64,000 nucleotides of DNA from Atrichornis clamosus (GCA_013400975.1 WBMZ01012192.1:124001-188000); one strand, 5' to 3'; numbered from the stretch's first letter, positions 22,757 through 35,772 are shown. A program made the numbers and translations. The notes: generated from the sequence alone by a model not told the origin.

Positions 22757-25700
22757 ATGGCCAAGTTCGTGGTGGCTGGTGAGGGGGAGCCCGGGACCCG
22801 GGCGGGGCAGCCCTGGCGGCGGCGGCGGCACCACCTTGTCCCGGGACCCGGGAGAGGCAGCTCGCCGCACTTAAAGTGGTCGTCCGCCTGTGCGGGCTCA
22901 CCCCCGTCCCCGTCTTTGAGGCTCTCCGGGAGCCGTGTCCGGTCGGCGCGCGGCCTCAGCCCTTCCGAGTCAGCATTCCCCCCTCACCCCGGCGGTGAGG
23001 CTTCAGCCTCTCTGCTGCTGTCCCCCCAGGGGTGGCCTCCTCGGCCCCTTGAACGCTGGCTCGAGAGACTGTTTCACCTCCAGAATTACCCTTCCTTAGC
23101 TGTCTCACATTAAACAGCGTTTGGCCCTTTAAGCCCTTATCAGTGAATATCACAAAATCACCCATTTGTGCTGCTGTTGCTATGTTCACAGGTAAGGCAA
23201 ACTGCCCTTACTATGCCAAAGCTGAACTCCTGGCTGACTATCTCCAGGCTAACTTGCCCAACTTCAGGGTTCACAAGATTACTCAGCACCCTGACCAGTG
23301 GGAGGTAAGGGACTGTAAGTCAAGCTGCTCGTAGGTGCCACAGTGCTCTACAAACCAAGAAATGTGCTTATCCATAGTATGTTTCTTCTTCTTTTGTATT
23401 AGTGGTTTGATATGTGGATAGAGGTGCTGCAGAAGCAGCTTTGGCTGTGAGAGCCAGCCAGAGGAAATGTTTCAATGTTTTGAGCAACTGGCATCTCTGT
23501 GAGTCTTACCACAGAATATGGGCACAAAATGTGGGCCAGCCTAAAGCTGTGTTTTACCAGTAAATAGTTCAAGGTGGTTTTGTTTGGTTGATTGTTTGGT
23601 TTTGGGAGGTAATTTTGTGTATCAATGGCTGTTCAGCTGGTAAATCTTTTGCTCACTGTGGTCGCATGTACCTTCAGATTTGTTACTTGTCAAGAGCATT
23701 TCTGGCATTCTAGGGCTTTGAATTGCAATGGAAGTATGAAATTAAATATCACATACTTGTTTGCAATGTGGATGGGCCTTTCTGTGTACTTATGCTGTAG
23801 ACAGGTTGTCATGTCTACACTGTAGTTCCCATAAAGATCTGAAAAACCTGCAGTCTTCATGAGATAGACAGTACTATGATATTTATTACCTCTTATATTT
23901 TGCTTGATGCCTCCGCAAAGTAACGCAAACAGTTAAGTGAAAAGCATTTAACCTCTTCACCTTACTTACCTTATGTGGCTAAATGTGAATCTTCAGATTA
24001 CTTGCTACTTCACAACATTTCTGTCTTCTCTACCACTAAGGCAACTAAGTAAAATCAAGACCTTTAGGTGAGCTATCAGTGTATCACCATACCTTGCTTT
24101 GTTATTCTCCCATTTTGTACCCACTCGTACATAAGTTGTGAAGCACCTTGTAATTATGTATTAGGAGGAAATAGTAATAATGTTTATGGCTCTAACATTT
24201 ATGTATTATCAAATGTGGAGAAGTATTAAAACCTTTTGGTGGGGATGTTTGTATTAGCAGTGGCTTCATGACATTTGTGAAACGAATGCATGGGAACACA
24301 GTCAGTCTCCTATCATTTGGAGAGAACTGTTGGACCGTGGAGGGAAGGGTCAGCTTCTGGGAGGACTTAATGATTTTCTGCAATATGCTCAGGTGAGCGT
24401 ATTGAGCTACCTTTAATACTGTAAACCCATGTTTTATAACATTATTCTTTATTTCTCCTTCAAATGTAAAATAAAGCTATTGTTTCTAATGTTACCTTGA
24501 TGGGTTTGGGCTGCCATTTGATTAGAGATCATCCTTTTTTTTTCTTAGCAATATTATGGCATCACTTCAGTGACGTTGAGTGAGGAAATGTTAGACATTG
24601 CTGAGGAGAACCTGCAAGCTCATCTTGAAACTGTAAAAGAGGATGAAGAGGTTAAAAGTCTTATCAAGCCTATGCAGATCTGGATCACCAGGTGAGAGTA
24701 AAGAGAGTATCTGTGAAGTTTTACTCAGAATGCACTTTTTCCGGTCACATATAACAGGTATAACCATCTGAAGTTATGCACAGATCCTTGTAATTCAGGG
24801 ATTTGAATTAGGTTCTGCACCCCTCACTATGAACAATGAGTATATAACTTAGAAATAATTTCTACTGTTGTTACATTTTATACCAGTTTAAATGAGGGAT
24901 GTGAACAGGCAACATTAAACCTCAGATCAGTTTAGGGAAAAGCAAGTATTTACAAAATAAGCTAGAAATTTTGTAGTACAACTATAAATCTTGCATTAAA
25001 TGTTGTTGGAAATATTTAAATAGGTAAAGTCTCTTGTAGTTCTACCTTTAGAAATTTCTGTATTTCTAGTAGTCCTAACAGAGTACCTTAAAAAATTGTG
25101 GCTCTATAAAGACACCAATTTTTAAGTGGCAGCATGGACTGAAATGCATAGGATAGAAAAGCCTTCAAATGGAAGGAGGACCCAACTGCTTAAATTCTTA
25201 ACCTGTTAAAATGACAGAAAGAGCAGTAAAGGATCTAAGCTAATGGTATCTTTAAACGTAATCAAATACAAAATAAACACCTTTGTGTTTATGTAATACT
25301 TCCAAACAAGCAGTGGTTCATTGTTAACTGTAACTTTTCTACATCCTTCTCTTACCAGTGCATCAGCTCCTATATGTTATCAACTGATCCCTCTGTTGGC
25401 AAATGGAGAAGTGTTTGGAATGACCACAGAAATCAGTATCCATTTGCTTGACAGTGACCAGTTTAAGGAAATTCTTTGCAGTATTGTAATGGAAGCTGAA
25501 GACATGGCGTTCCCACTTCTCCGCAGCATTTCGGAGCACACTGAAATAGATCAGGCTTTTATTGAAGCTGATGTTATTGTTGTTCTTGATGATGTCCTCT
25601 TAAACCTTGAAGTACAACCCCTTGAGAATTACATCAGAGAAGTGAGTGAGATCTGTCAAGTGTATGCTCCCTTGATTGAGAAGAATGCCAAGAGTGAGGT

Positions 25701-28700
25701 CAGAGTAATTTCTTCAGGAAAAACCTTTGCAAACCTTAAGGCAATGATGATTATGACATACGGCCCATCCATTAAGCCTGAAAATATCGTTGCCATTGCA
25801 ACATCCTGGGAAAGTGCAGCTAAAGCCATGGTGGCCAGGAAGCTGAATATGAACACAGCAGGTGAATATCTGTGTAGCCCTTGGGGAATTTAGTGCACCT
25901 ATGGGAGTACATATTTCCTTTCAGAACACAGTTGATGTGCATGCAGAAATGCAAGCACAGCCGTGCACCCACTGAATTTGTTGTCTGTACAGAATGCCAG
26001 GGTGTCTTTTGCTAGCTCCAGGATGCAACCCTGCCACTGTGATGTGTATTTTATGATGGAAATATGCTAGGGAAGACTGAGTTGGGTTGCAGATTGAGAA
26101 CTAAGACCTCAAGATTGCATTTACACTCTGTAGTGCATTGTTATTTTGGAGCTGTGAATAAACATGACAACATACTGCTGTGCAGATAATGAGAGTAAAG
26201 TAGAACAATGTTGTAGTATTATTTTGGGGTTAATTAACTGTCTCAGGTCAATTGTTATAGCTTGGTTATATTTGCAGTGTTCTGCGCTGCATAGCAAAGG
26301 TGTGCTCTGACAGTCTGTTCAGCATCAGGATTCTTTCAGTGTTGTGGAGGTAAAACTGGTCATTGATGACAAATCTAGATATTCTGGAGCCTAATGAAAT
26401 AGAAAAGTAAGTTAATAAGCATGAATAGCCTATGAGCAGGTTATTTGAGAAAATCCTTTTGCACCAAAGTGTTTTTAATTTTTTAAACTATTGTTTTTAT
26501 TGTTTATATATTAGTTTTTACAGGATTTTAAAAGGAACATTGCTGTAGGCTGGCAATATGATTTATTATTGTTTTTAAGAGCTAAGTATTTACTAGATTT
26601 TGTCTGTTTACAATAACATGATATAAATTAAAGCTTGTGATGAGGTTTCATACGTTACGGAGAACTTGGTTGCATTTTCCAGATCAAATAATTTCTGCTA
26701 GCAAGGCAGAGCACTGAATTGAATAATTTATCTTGAAAGGGATTTCTGAAGCCTACTTTTCTGAAAATATTTGTCTCTTCATTAATCTGTGTATTTTCCT
26801 CTGTTACAGGAGTTAAAGATGTGATTGTTTGGGGCAATATTACTGGCTCTAACTACATTGATTTGTCACATGCAAAACTTTATGGATATGACTGTGCTAT
26901 TCGGGGCCCAGCTAATTTTTCACGTCCTTTGTTGAATATGATTTATGATAGGTACAGGACAGATTTATTTCTTTAAACTAAAACTAAATAACTGCTTTTA
27001 ATCCATGGTTATCTGAACTGTGTAATAAAACACTAAGAAAGGGTTTTGTTTTCAAGATTTGTCTTTACTGATTAGCTCTATACCTAAAGGAAAATATAAG
27101 TTGAGGTACTCCATCTGCAAAGAAGTTGAGTAATTCCTAGTGCTGTACATAGTTCTGACTCTCCTGCCAGCTTTGTTTAACTATATTTTTCCTACATTTG
27201 AAGTGTGTTTCTCTTCTATCATATCATGAGCAGTTTACAAGAAGTATTGAAAGTCCAGATGGTGATGTAGATGTCTAGTTTGCATGAAGAAACTTTGAAA
27301 TAATATTAAACAGATAGCTGTACCTGAATTACATGGAACGTAGTCCTGAGCATACTAATATCGTCAGTTTCCCAAAATAGATGCTTGGTAACACACGTGA
27401 AAAGGATACCTGTGAAAAGGATACAAGTATACCTGTCGTATACTTGTACTGAGCCTAGCACAGGGGGATTAGGGTTCATGGCTGAATTCTTACATAAGAC
27501 AGTAATACATATAAATTACAACAATAATCGGGGTTATGACTTGAGTAGATGGCCTAACTTTCATAGGAAAGTAGTACTTGTTGTTACCTTTTGAGCTACT
27601 TTTTGTTAGACTTTTTTTATTTCTGCCTGTAAATACCTTGCCTTCAGCAGTGAAGTTTGAGTAAGTCTTGACTTCCTCAGGTCTAGTTATTTTTTTTCTC
27701 TAGGTAACTACTCTTCCTGCAATCATCTTAGTTTTTTCATCCCTTTTTCCCCATTTTTTTTTTTTGTTAGTGAGTGGATCCATTCAGAATTTCTATCTGC
27801 ACAGAGTTCACTGAGTTCCCGGGTCTGTCATTGTGCAGGAATGTTACCTGCTCATGCAGTAGCCACTGTACTGCGATACTGGTACCATGGCTCTCCTTCT
27901 GAGGAGATCGTTTCTGTGGGAATACTTAGTGAAGGTAAATCTGTTTTTACTTCACATGTTCTCTTTTAGCTTTGCCCTACATATAATACTTTTCACCTAT
28001 CTATAATGTTATTTTAAAATAATATATGATTAAATATATATTTATTATAAAAAGAAATATAATTATTTATTATATATTTAATATAATTTAAACTTGTAAA
28101 ACAAATCATGTGACACTGAGAATTTGTTTCATCATAAGAACTTCAAAATCTAAGCAATTTTGCTCTCCAGAGCATGATTTGATTCTCACCTTTTACAATC
28201 ATCTCTTATGTTAATATTGTCTTTTTGCAGATCTTCTCTTAGTCTTCTGGTTTAAATCCTTTTCTGATGTATGTGTTTTGTGCAAGAACTCTTTGTAGTT
28301 CTTAGAGCCTAAGCTATAGGAGTGTGTTCTTCTCCTGTAGTTATGTGAATGAATAAATGGAATATTTCACAGCAGCCATTTAACCCGAGTATGAAATAAA
28401 TAATTCTTCCCCCTTTTAAGATGTACATTTGATACAGCAATCGTGTTACAATGCAGGAAAGACATGGACCTGTTTGAGATGGTCCAGAGGAGGGCCACAC
28501 AAAATGATCATGTGGGTGACCACCCCTCCTATGAAGACAGGCTGAAAGAGTTGAGGTTGTCCAGCTCGGAGAAGAGAAGGCACCAGGGAGACCTTATAAC
28601 ACCATGCAGTGCTTAAAGGTTCTTATAAGAAAGATGGGGACAAACATTTTAGTGGGGCCTGTTGCAATAGGACAAGGGGTAATGGTTTTAAAGTGAAGGA

Positions 28701-30027
28701 GGGTCAATTTAGATTAGATATAAATATGTTTTTTACAATGAGGGTGGTGAGACACTGGGACAGGCTGTTCAGAGAGGTGGAAGATGCCCCATTCCTGAAA
28801 ACATTCAAGGTCAAGTTGGATGAGGCTCAGATATATTTGAAGATGTCCCTGCCTGTCACAAGAGAGTTGAACTAGAGACTTTTAAAGGTTCCTTGCAACC
28901 CAAACAAGTGTGATTCTGTGATTCATGTACGTCTAACTAAAGTACAAAGTTACAGTAAAAGAGGAACACCTTTTTGAACTGTAGACTGAAAAAAGCAGTC
29001 TCCATTTATACTGAGATCTTATAGTTGCAGACTTCTGCAAGTCTGTAGAACTTAATGTTGACACTGGTGAGGATGGGTTTTGTAATCAGAAATAACAAGT
29101 TTTGTCATTTTTCCCCCTTCTTCTTCAGGTCAGTTTTGCGTTCCTGAAGGAATTATCTTCTCTATGCCAGTGAGGTTCCAGAAAGGTACCTGGAAAGTCA
29201 TGACAGAATTAGAAATTAATGAAACAACCCAAAAAGTTCTGGGACGCTTAGCCCATGAGCTTATTCAGGTAAGGATTTCTTGTGGCTCGTGTGTGCCCGT
29301 TCTGCCACCTATGGGCATGTTGTGATACAACTCTGAGGACTGAGACATTTACTCCCAGTGTTAGACGTACAAACTGCACACGTGCACTTATGCATGATAA
29401 AGACCAGGTATTTATAAGTGCAAGGTAGTATCTGTGTATTGAAATGAACAGACAACTGGTCTTTTGCCCAAACAGGAGATGATACAATAAATTTACCTAT
29501 GTAAGTGTAGAATTTGCACTCCAGAGTTCTGCAGGCTTTGTGCAAAACATAAATATTACCTTTAATTCAGTGTTTCTACATTCTGTGTTGATTTTGCTTA
29601 TGTGGTATTTGGAGTATTTTTATGCTAGAAGACATATCTTTTGGCATTTTTGTGGCTGTGACTCTGCATGAATGAAGGCCAGACCTTACTAGAATTAGCA
29701 GTTTTTCAGAAAATACAAAATCATTGAGCACTAATTTCAACAAGCACTTTTTGTCACTTAGTGAGGCAAAAAGAATTTATTTTTAATATTGAAATACTGA
29801 AAAGACTGATCCCAAACTCTCCATTCTAGCTTCGATCAGATTTTGTGATCTTCAGTCATACTAGTAAGGTGTAAGGATTATTTTGTTTTAACATGTTTTA
29901 AGTTTGTGCTAGAAATTATAGCAGATTAAAAGAATGGGTGATATTAAAAGTGCTTTTTTTTTCCATTTAGGAAAAGCTCGTTGCACTAAAGGAAATAAAA
30001 GAAATGCATCCATATGAAGCAGAATAA
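22757..30027 (+). CDS. MDH1B: Malate dehydrogenase 1B (MDH-like, probable pseudoenzyme)
   Basis: Nine exons: 22757-22778, 23192-23304, 24261-24392, 24549-24691, 25359-25861, 26810-26951, 27771-27934, 29129-29268 and 29971-30027. They total 1416 nt, or 471 residues, about 47 shorter than human because the C-terminal tail is missing. All junctions are GT-AG with matching phases. Residues 8-89 look glutaredoxin-like (CPYY at 12-15, SPII at 61-64, GG at 79-80). Residues 130-465 align with cytosolic malate dehydrogenase. The NAD-loop glycines are replaced (SASA, 137-140), the mobile-loop arginines are absent (about 214-225), the third substrate arginine is Ser286, and the catalytic histidine is Ile315 in WGNITG. 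Human MDH1B has the same Ile, so this is a family trait. The ATG context is GCGCGCATGG. The protein probably has a non-catalytic role; the X-box hints at cilia or sperm. Confidence 0.96.
27397..27448. repeat. Tandem duplication with an 11-bp perfect hairpin in MDH1B intron 6
   Basis: GTGAAAAGGATAC occurs twice, 15 bp apart (27397 and 27412). It runs directly into a perfect inverted repeat: TACAAGTATAC (27422-27432), loop CTGTC, GTATACTTGTA (27438-27448). No known element was recognised. Confidence 0.7.
28011..28092. repeat. AT-only low-complexity tract, MDH1B intron 7
   Basis: About 80 bp made almost entirely of A and T, with TATTTATTA- and ATATAATT-type words in both orientations, close to the splice donor of exon 7. 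Confidence 0.8.
28453..28924 (+). mobile_element. CR1 LINE fragment, 3' end, in MDH1B intron 7
   Basis: This is the 3' part of a CR1 retroposon in plus orientation. A conceptual frame shows the usual CR1 ORF2 tail words ([32 protein letters not shown]). The element ends in the diagnostic short repeat TGATTCTGTGATTC. It is truncated at its 5' end and the reading frame is broken, so it is dead. It shares long stretches with the copy at 61696-62187 in the opposite orientation. Confidence 0.9.
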
Positions 30028-30028
30028 A
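30023..30028 (+). terminator. MDH1B: Candidate MDH1B poly(A) signal containing the stop codon
   Basis: AATAAA at 30023-30028 includes the TAA stop (30025-30027). GU/U-rich sequence (AGTGTTTCTGTGCTGC) follows about 20 nt later. If used, the 3' UTR would be only about 15-20 nt. Later A-rich hexamer variants could serve instead. Confidence 0.45.
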
Positions 30029-33000
30029 ACCCCCACATCTTCTCCCAAGTGTTTCTGTGCTGCTTTTCCTACTTAATTTGCTTTTCAAGTTCTCTGTCCT
30101 CATTCATCAAAATAAGAACAGATGAATACTAAAGCATGTTTTAGTTTTGGTTTCTTTCACTTTTTCTCTCTTCTCAGGTTGTGAAATTCCTGCACTTTTC
30201 CAATTTTCTAGCCATTTCTTTCTACTTTTCAGTTCTGCAGATCTTCTCCCTTGTTTGTTTTCTTTCTCTCTTCCTTCTAATTCTTTCCAGTAATTTTATA
30301 TCAGCCCTTTCCATACTATGAGCTGTTCTTCTCCCTTAAGGGCAGGCTGAAAAATGGGGAAACTGTTGGGCACTTGATGCCTAGAGCTTCTAGTGAGCAC
30401 ATAAACCTTTTGGCTATCCATCTTGTTTCTTGGGAAAGGACTACAGACACAATAAGATATTCTTGGTGAATGCAGAATTTAATTATTTGACTAATCATGA
30501 CCTTATTTAACCCAGACAGGAGATGCCCAATTAGATAAGAGTGCCCTTCCCTGTCTGCTCTCTACTTGTATGGCACTGCTGTTCTGTAGGGCTGTCCCAT
30601 TCTGCTTGTGTCAGCGTTAAAATGCTCAGCAGAGGCCTTCCCACTGCTAGCAGCTATGTGCTTAGTTGTGGCCTTCTCTTGTGACATCAGTATCAGGTGT
30701 TCAACTATTCCCAAAGTGCCCTGCTTATCTCCTTGCAGGCATAAGTATTTTAGGAGGCTGGCAAAAATAACCAATGTTTTACTTTTATTTACAGAGATGG
30801 AAACCTTGCCTACTGAGTCACTTTGGCTAGAGTTGTCTGGAGGAGAAAATGCTGGAAATTCCCATATTAAAATAAGGTTTCCATTGCTCAAAAGAGCAAA
30901 CTGCAAAGAAAGTCTAAACATTGTTGTAGCTTTTGCAGTATCTTCCCCATTAAAAATAACCAACCAAACAGGAAACAGGAAATCTCTAGGCAGAAAAATA
31001 TTTCAAAACTAGTGTGACTATAACATCCTTAACCTGGAGATCAAAGTAAAATTCTTACTGATTTTAATAAGTCTAGGATTTCATTTGCATCCAACAGTTT
31101 ATTTCTTCAGACAAGTAAATTGTTGCAAAAACATAGTTTAATGCCTAAAACATCTATACAGAAATTTTGAGCAGGACTGTCACATACAGAGTAGCAGTTT
31201 TATAACTACAAATATTTGTTTTAGAGGTACTGAAATACAGTGCTTGTGTAATAAAATATCTTCTCGGGCAAAATTGATTTTTAACACAGAAATGTAAGTC
31301 CATACATCTCTGTAGTGACAAGATACTGTACTTGCTAATTTTTTATAAGATATGTTTAAAGCAAAATAGAAAGCTTCCTGTTCTTTGAACCAGATAGATA
31401 TAGTTGCAATAAATTCATTATTTCTGTTGGTATGAATGTCCAAGCTCTGAACAAGGGTAGACTTCTTATATGAGGAAACCGTGGGAAGTATATTTGTTAC
31501 TGACTGCTTAGAACAGAATGAGGAGGGATGTCTCACTGGTCTTAGAAAGAGCAGCTCAGAAAGCTGGGGTAGCACAAGGGATCTGGAAGAATGTGGGCTT
31601 TTATGGGAAGTGTATATGGGAGAACCAACATTTAGAAGAACTGAGTTATTGTTATAAATGTCTTCATGGAAGAGTTCACATGGAAATTGTAGAAGCAGGT
31701 GCTTTAAAAAGTCTTGAAGAAAGGGGTTAGGAATAATTTTTTTCAAGAGAAAGTGGTCTTCAGGGAATTATTTTCTGGTAGTGTATGCACAGAAAATTGG
31801 CTGAGTTTCTGAGGACCATCTGGAGGCGGATGTCACAGGAGAGCATAGCAGGGAGGGATGCTACCAGGAGTCTCTACAAACTACTTGGTTTTTTCTGTAG
31901 CTCCTTCTTCAAGAGAGAAGAGGAAAAGTTAGCTTCTCTAATGTATATTTACATTTGGGCTTTTTTCTATATGAATAGGCATTGGCAGTCTTTTACTCTT
32001 TGAATTCTTTTCTTCTGCCTGTGGAGGTAGTTCAAACAAACTGCAGTTCAAGCACCAACACTGCACAGCTGTTAATGAGAAGGAATATAACTGTTTCTGC
32101 AATAGATAAGTAGACTTATCGGACTTCGGAAGCACTAGCTGTAAACCTTTCTTCTCAGAGGCTGGGAATAGAAAGAAAAAATGTTTGGGATGTCTCTCGT
32201 ATCCTAAATTATTCTAACTGGATTTGTCTAGTGGTCTGCAGGGAAATCCAGGTCTTTCCTCATGGAAGCATAAGTGAATAGAAAAGCTTATTTTCCTAGC
32301 TTTTGCTTAGGAGAGAAAGAATAAAAATAATCAGAAAGCTAAAATATGGTAACATATTCAAAGTTGGTTACAGTTGTAATACAGTGATTGACTTAGTCAT
32401 CACTAAGTTTGGGTTTTCTGTAAGTAATAAGCAATTTCTCGTACACATTTTTTCACATGTTACTAAGTAATACTATGTATGCGGGATATTCATAGTACTG
32501 ATGACTCCCACTACCTGTGTGTTAAAGTAACTTGAAAAATTTATGAAAAAGGGCTTTAAGCAAAGTGTGTCTTAAAATGTTATATATAGATTCTGCATAA
32601 ACCCTAACATTTGGGTATACTGAAGTGCCTTCTGGTTGGTCTGAACAAATCTTATTCTAGGACATTACCACTAGGGCTTACTATTTTTCTTATTTGTATG
32701 GCTGGCCCAACTCTTTGTTACAGCACACTGTGCTTCCTGCATTACTGTGTCAGCTTCCACCTCATTTTCAGTCTCTATAGCAACACTGTTTCTCAGCAAC
32801 TGGGAGATGCTTAGTAAAGGCCCCTCGATTTAGAAATATTGCACTCTAATCATTAAAAAAATGCTTTGAAACAAAGATCAAAGAAGTTTTATCTTTAATA
32901 ATTTAGGATATTTATTACTAATTAATTAGTGTTCTCTGTTTTGACTGCTTAGACAATTACCTGATACTTTGATCTGGGCCTTTGCTAGGCATTTGTTGTG

Positions 33001-35772
33001 AGCAGCTTTAATTTAAAAGCAAAGCCTTTAGAACTGTGTCTTGAAGTCAACTTTTAAGTGCTATAAAACTACTGGACTTCTCTGTTGCTGTCATCTGACT
33101 TCTGGACCTTTAGTAAGTAATGAGAGAAAGGTAAGTGCAGCTACTGTTTTTAAGAAGAGACAATAATTTTGGCCTTTGAACAAAACATAGAATGTTTTCA
33201 CCCTTCACAGGAAACAAATTAATTGTAGGTTCTTTTATGCATATTTAAAATGTTGATCATACGTTGTCTGATTTCAAAAGAAGAAAACTCTCTGATCAAG
33301 TCAATTGATCTATCGGGAGATTTCTGCCTTACTTCACATGGCTTGTCTTTCTCTGTACTTTAACTTAATTATGTAGCATGCTGAAAAATGCATTTTATTT
33401 GCTAAAGTACATATTCTGAGAACCTGTAAGTCAAACAAAGTACATATAAGTAATGAAATATTACTTTTCTTTCACATTCCACTAGGATTCAAGAAAATGG
33501 CTACCCTTGTTTTACTTACAAGAGTATACATGCTAATGGGATTTATAATTGTAACAATTTATTCCTGTACATTTATACATAATTTAATTTTGTTTGTTTG
33601 CTTTCTGTAAGTGTTTTTCATTATTAAAGCTCACAAGTAACTGAAATATAACACACTGACTGAAATAGTGTGTCAGTGAGCAAAGTTAGGGCAGATTTCA
33701 TGGCTGGCAGATACTGCTTCAACTTTTGTATTATGTTCATTATAAAGTATATGTGCTAACACTAAAGCAGATTCTGTACATTTCACCCAGACAGTTCTAC
33801 TGCAGTCAAGATGGACTGTCCACAGAGTTTTACATATAAAAATGTAGACTTTACGTACATTAATAATGTCTTCTGTAACTTTTTGGAGGTAGGGTTCATA
33901 GGTATGATGCTGTGCAATGATGGCTGGTTTGGTAAAACACATAAACACATACTTAGCTTTGAGACCATGAATACCCTAGTACAAGGCTATAGGGTGTTAA
34001 TCCATATGGGTAATTTAAGTGTTAGACATTGTGCTGTAGTGGATAGAGATCTTGTCATCTTACAGTAAGTATCAAGTTGTCATAGATTATGCATGCTGTA
34101 TAACTTAGTAAGTCAGTGCATCTGTTCTTATTTGAGTGAGCAAATTCTAATGAGTTCTAATTTAAGTGAGTTTAACCTTGTTTTTACACTCATCCCACCC
34201 ACTTTCTTTATTTTGTGTACCTCTGATACAGACAAAAAAAAAAAAGGAGGCAAGCTGTGTGTTTGTAAGTCTACCTTCTAGGTTGCTACATGTAGCTTTC
34301 ACTAAACACTTATGTTTAATTCATTGCTTAGAGTCTTCTGATTTCATTGATTACCCTACAGGGACTTTTTTGTCAAGCTATGCAGAGACAGACACCTACT
34401 ATTGCAACTATTTTAGGAGCAGTTGTATCATACTTTAATATATATTGCATCTATATTGCATATGAATTAATAAATATATAGGCAAAGTTACATGCCTATG
34501 TAAATGTTGGGCAGAGCTGTAGTCTTGCACAACTCAGTGTTGAATCCAAGTTCTAAACCTTAATAAGGAAGAAAATAGAATAGTGGAAAAGAAGCATAGT
34601 GATATTTCTTTCAAACAAGGACTTCAGTAAAAACTGTGGCATTGTAGTCTTTAATGAAAAAGACTATTAAAGCAAATCTGTACCCCAGTATTTTAAGTGT
34701 TTAGGTTATTTAGGGACTGAAACATGAAGCTGTGGCTTTCACCAATTAAAATGCTGAGAAACATATTTATGGTAGACTCAATAATTTTAGATCATTGAAT
34801 ATTTATGCTTCATAATCGGCCAGTATTCTGTCATGTTCACAACAAATGATCAATAATTCTCACTGAAAAAAATGTAATAAGTGAACATTTGTTTAAGTTC
34901 AGATTTAACACCAAATTTATTATTTAAGATGTAGATAATTTCCAACAAGCTAATTTTTTTATTCTAGCAGCATTTCCCTTTTTTATCCCCAACAAACCAT
35001 ATATACGGCCTTTGGAATCTTGTGCAACTTAGATCCATTATACCTAGTGTTTTGCAACTGTAATGTTAATTGAAAGATAGTTACTATAGTTAATTCATAT
35101 TTTTGTTTTTGTGTTTGGAAATATAATGTAGTTTAGAGCATTAATGAAATAAATCCTGAGGGGATATATTCAATTTCCATTATTACAGGGACATAACTAC
35201 TTTTGCTTTCAGAGTTGTTTAAATAAGTAGATTCATGGTTAAGCATCCTTTTTCTCTTCCATATCAGCTCAATACGATATAATGTCAGCTCAGCCTAAAA
35301 CTTTAGTTCTTTTTGAAAATTTTAGAAAATACTTGTGAGTAATTGCAATCAATGAATCTTGGGAAGAGTCTGGTGTAAAGATATGCCCTCTGTGACCTGA
35401 AATTGTACGCTGTGGACTGTGTAGTAGTTCTGCATGTAAACACTGGAATCTTAAGAGTGGAAGATCCCATTTCCTGTACTTGAAACTGTTTCGAGGATTG
35501 TTTTTGCCCTGCTGCAATTTTGCAGTTACTTGGGTTACTCCTATATTATGCTGAGCAGAGAGCTTGCAATTTGTTGGCCTTTCTCTGTATGTGGCACCAA
35601 AACTATTTTGTTTTATGTAATTCTGTTTAATTTAATTTCTGAAATGCACCCAGTAAATTGTTCAGATTAAAAGGTTTAATTTGAATGGTTCGATATGTCT
35701 CTGTCTAGAAATGTGGTTTTACACTTTGGTTTGTTTTGTTATAGAATGCCTAATGCCATCTGTTCATTTCAA
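30029..35772. other. Intergenic between MDH1B and DYTN
   Basis: AT-rich sequence without a recognised exon, repeat or RNA gene. The longest open stretch (31180-31746, minus) starts at TTG and has no methionine until its last residue, so it is not taken as a gene. The 5' part of DYTN, including at least one non-coding exon, should lie in the right half. A possible acceptor (TTGTTTTGTTATAG) ends at 35744. Confidence 0.65.

Larger units (their letters stand above)
22230..23060. promoter_or_regulatory. CpG-island bidirectional promoter of FASTKD2 and MDH1B
   Basis: Base composition switches abruptly from AT-rich to strongly GC- and CpG-rich, for example GCGCGCGGC near 22702. The island lies between two divergent genes whose start codons are 880 bp apart, and it covers MDH1B exon 1 and most of its first intron. 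I see no TATA box in a suitable position. Several open reading frames cross the island on both strands, but these are the usual by-product of high GC. Confidence 0.85.

Noticed and set aside
22105..23113. Several frames of 70-230 codons on both strands in the CpG island
   Set aside because: High GC depletes stop codons; the real MDH1B exon 1 is only 22 nt of this region.
30562..31012. Two overlapping 133-134 codon frames on opposite strands
   Set aside because: The plus frame starts at GTG, the composition is not protein-like, and antisense pairs of this kind are common by chance.
31180..31746. Open reading frame of 188 codons on the minus strand between MDH1B and DYTN
   Set aside because: It begins at TTG and has no methionine until the last residue; no family resemblance and no splice or promoter context.
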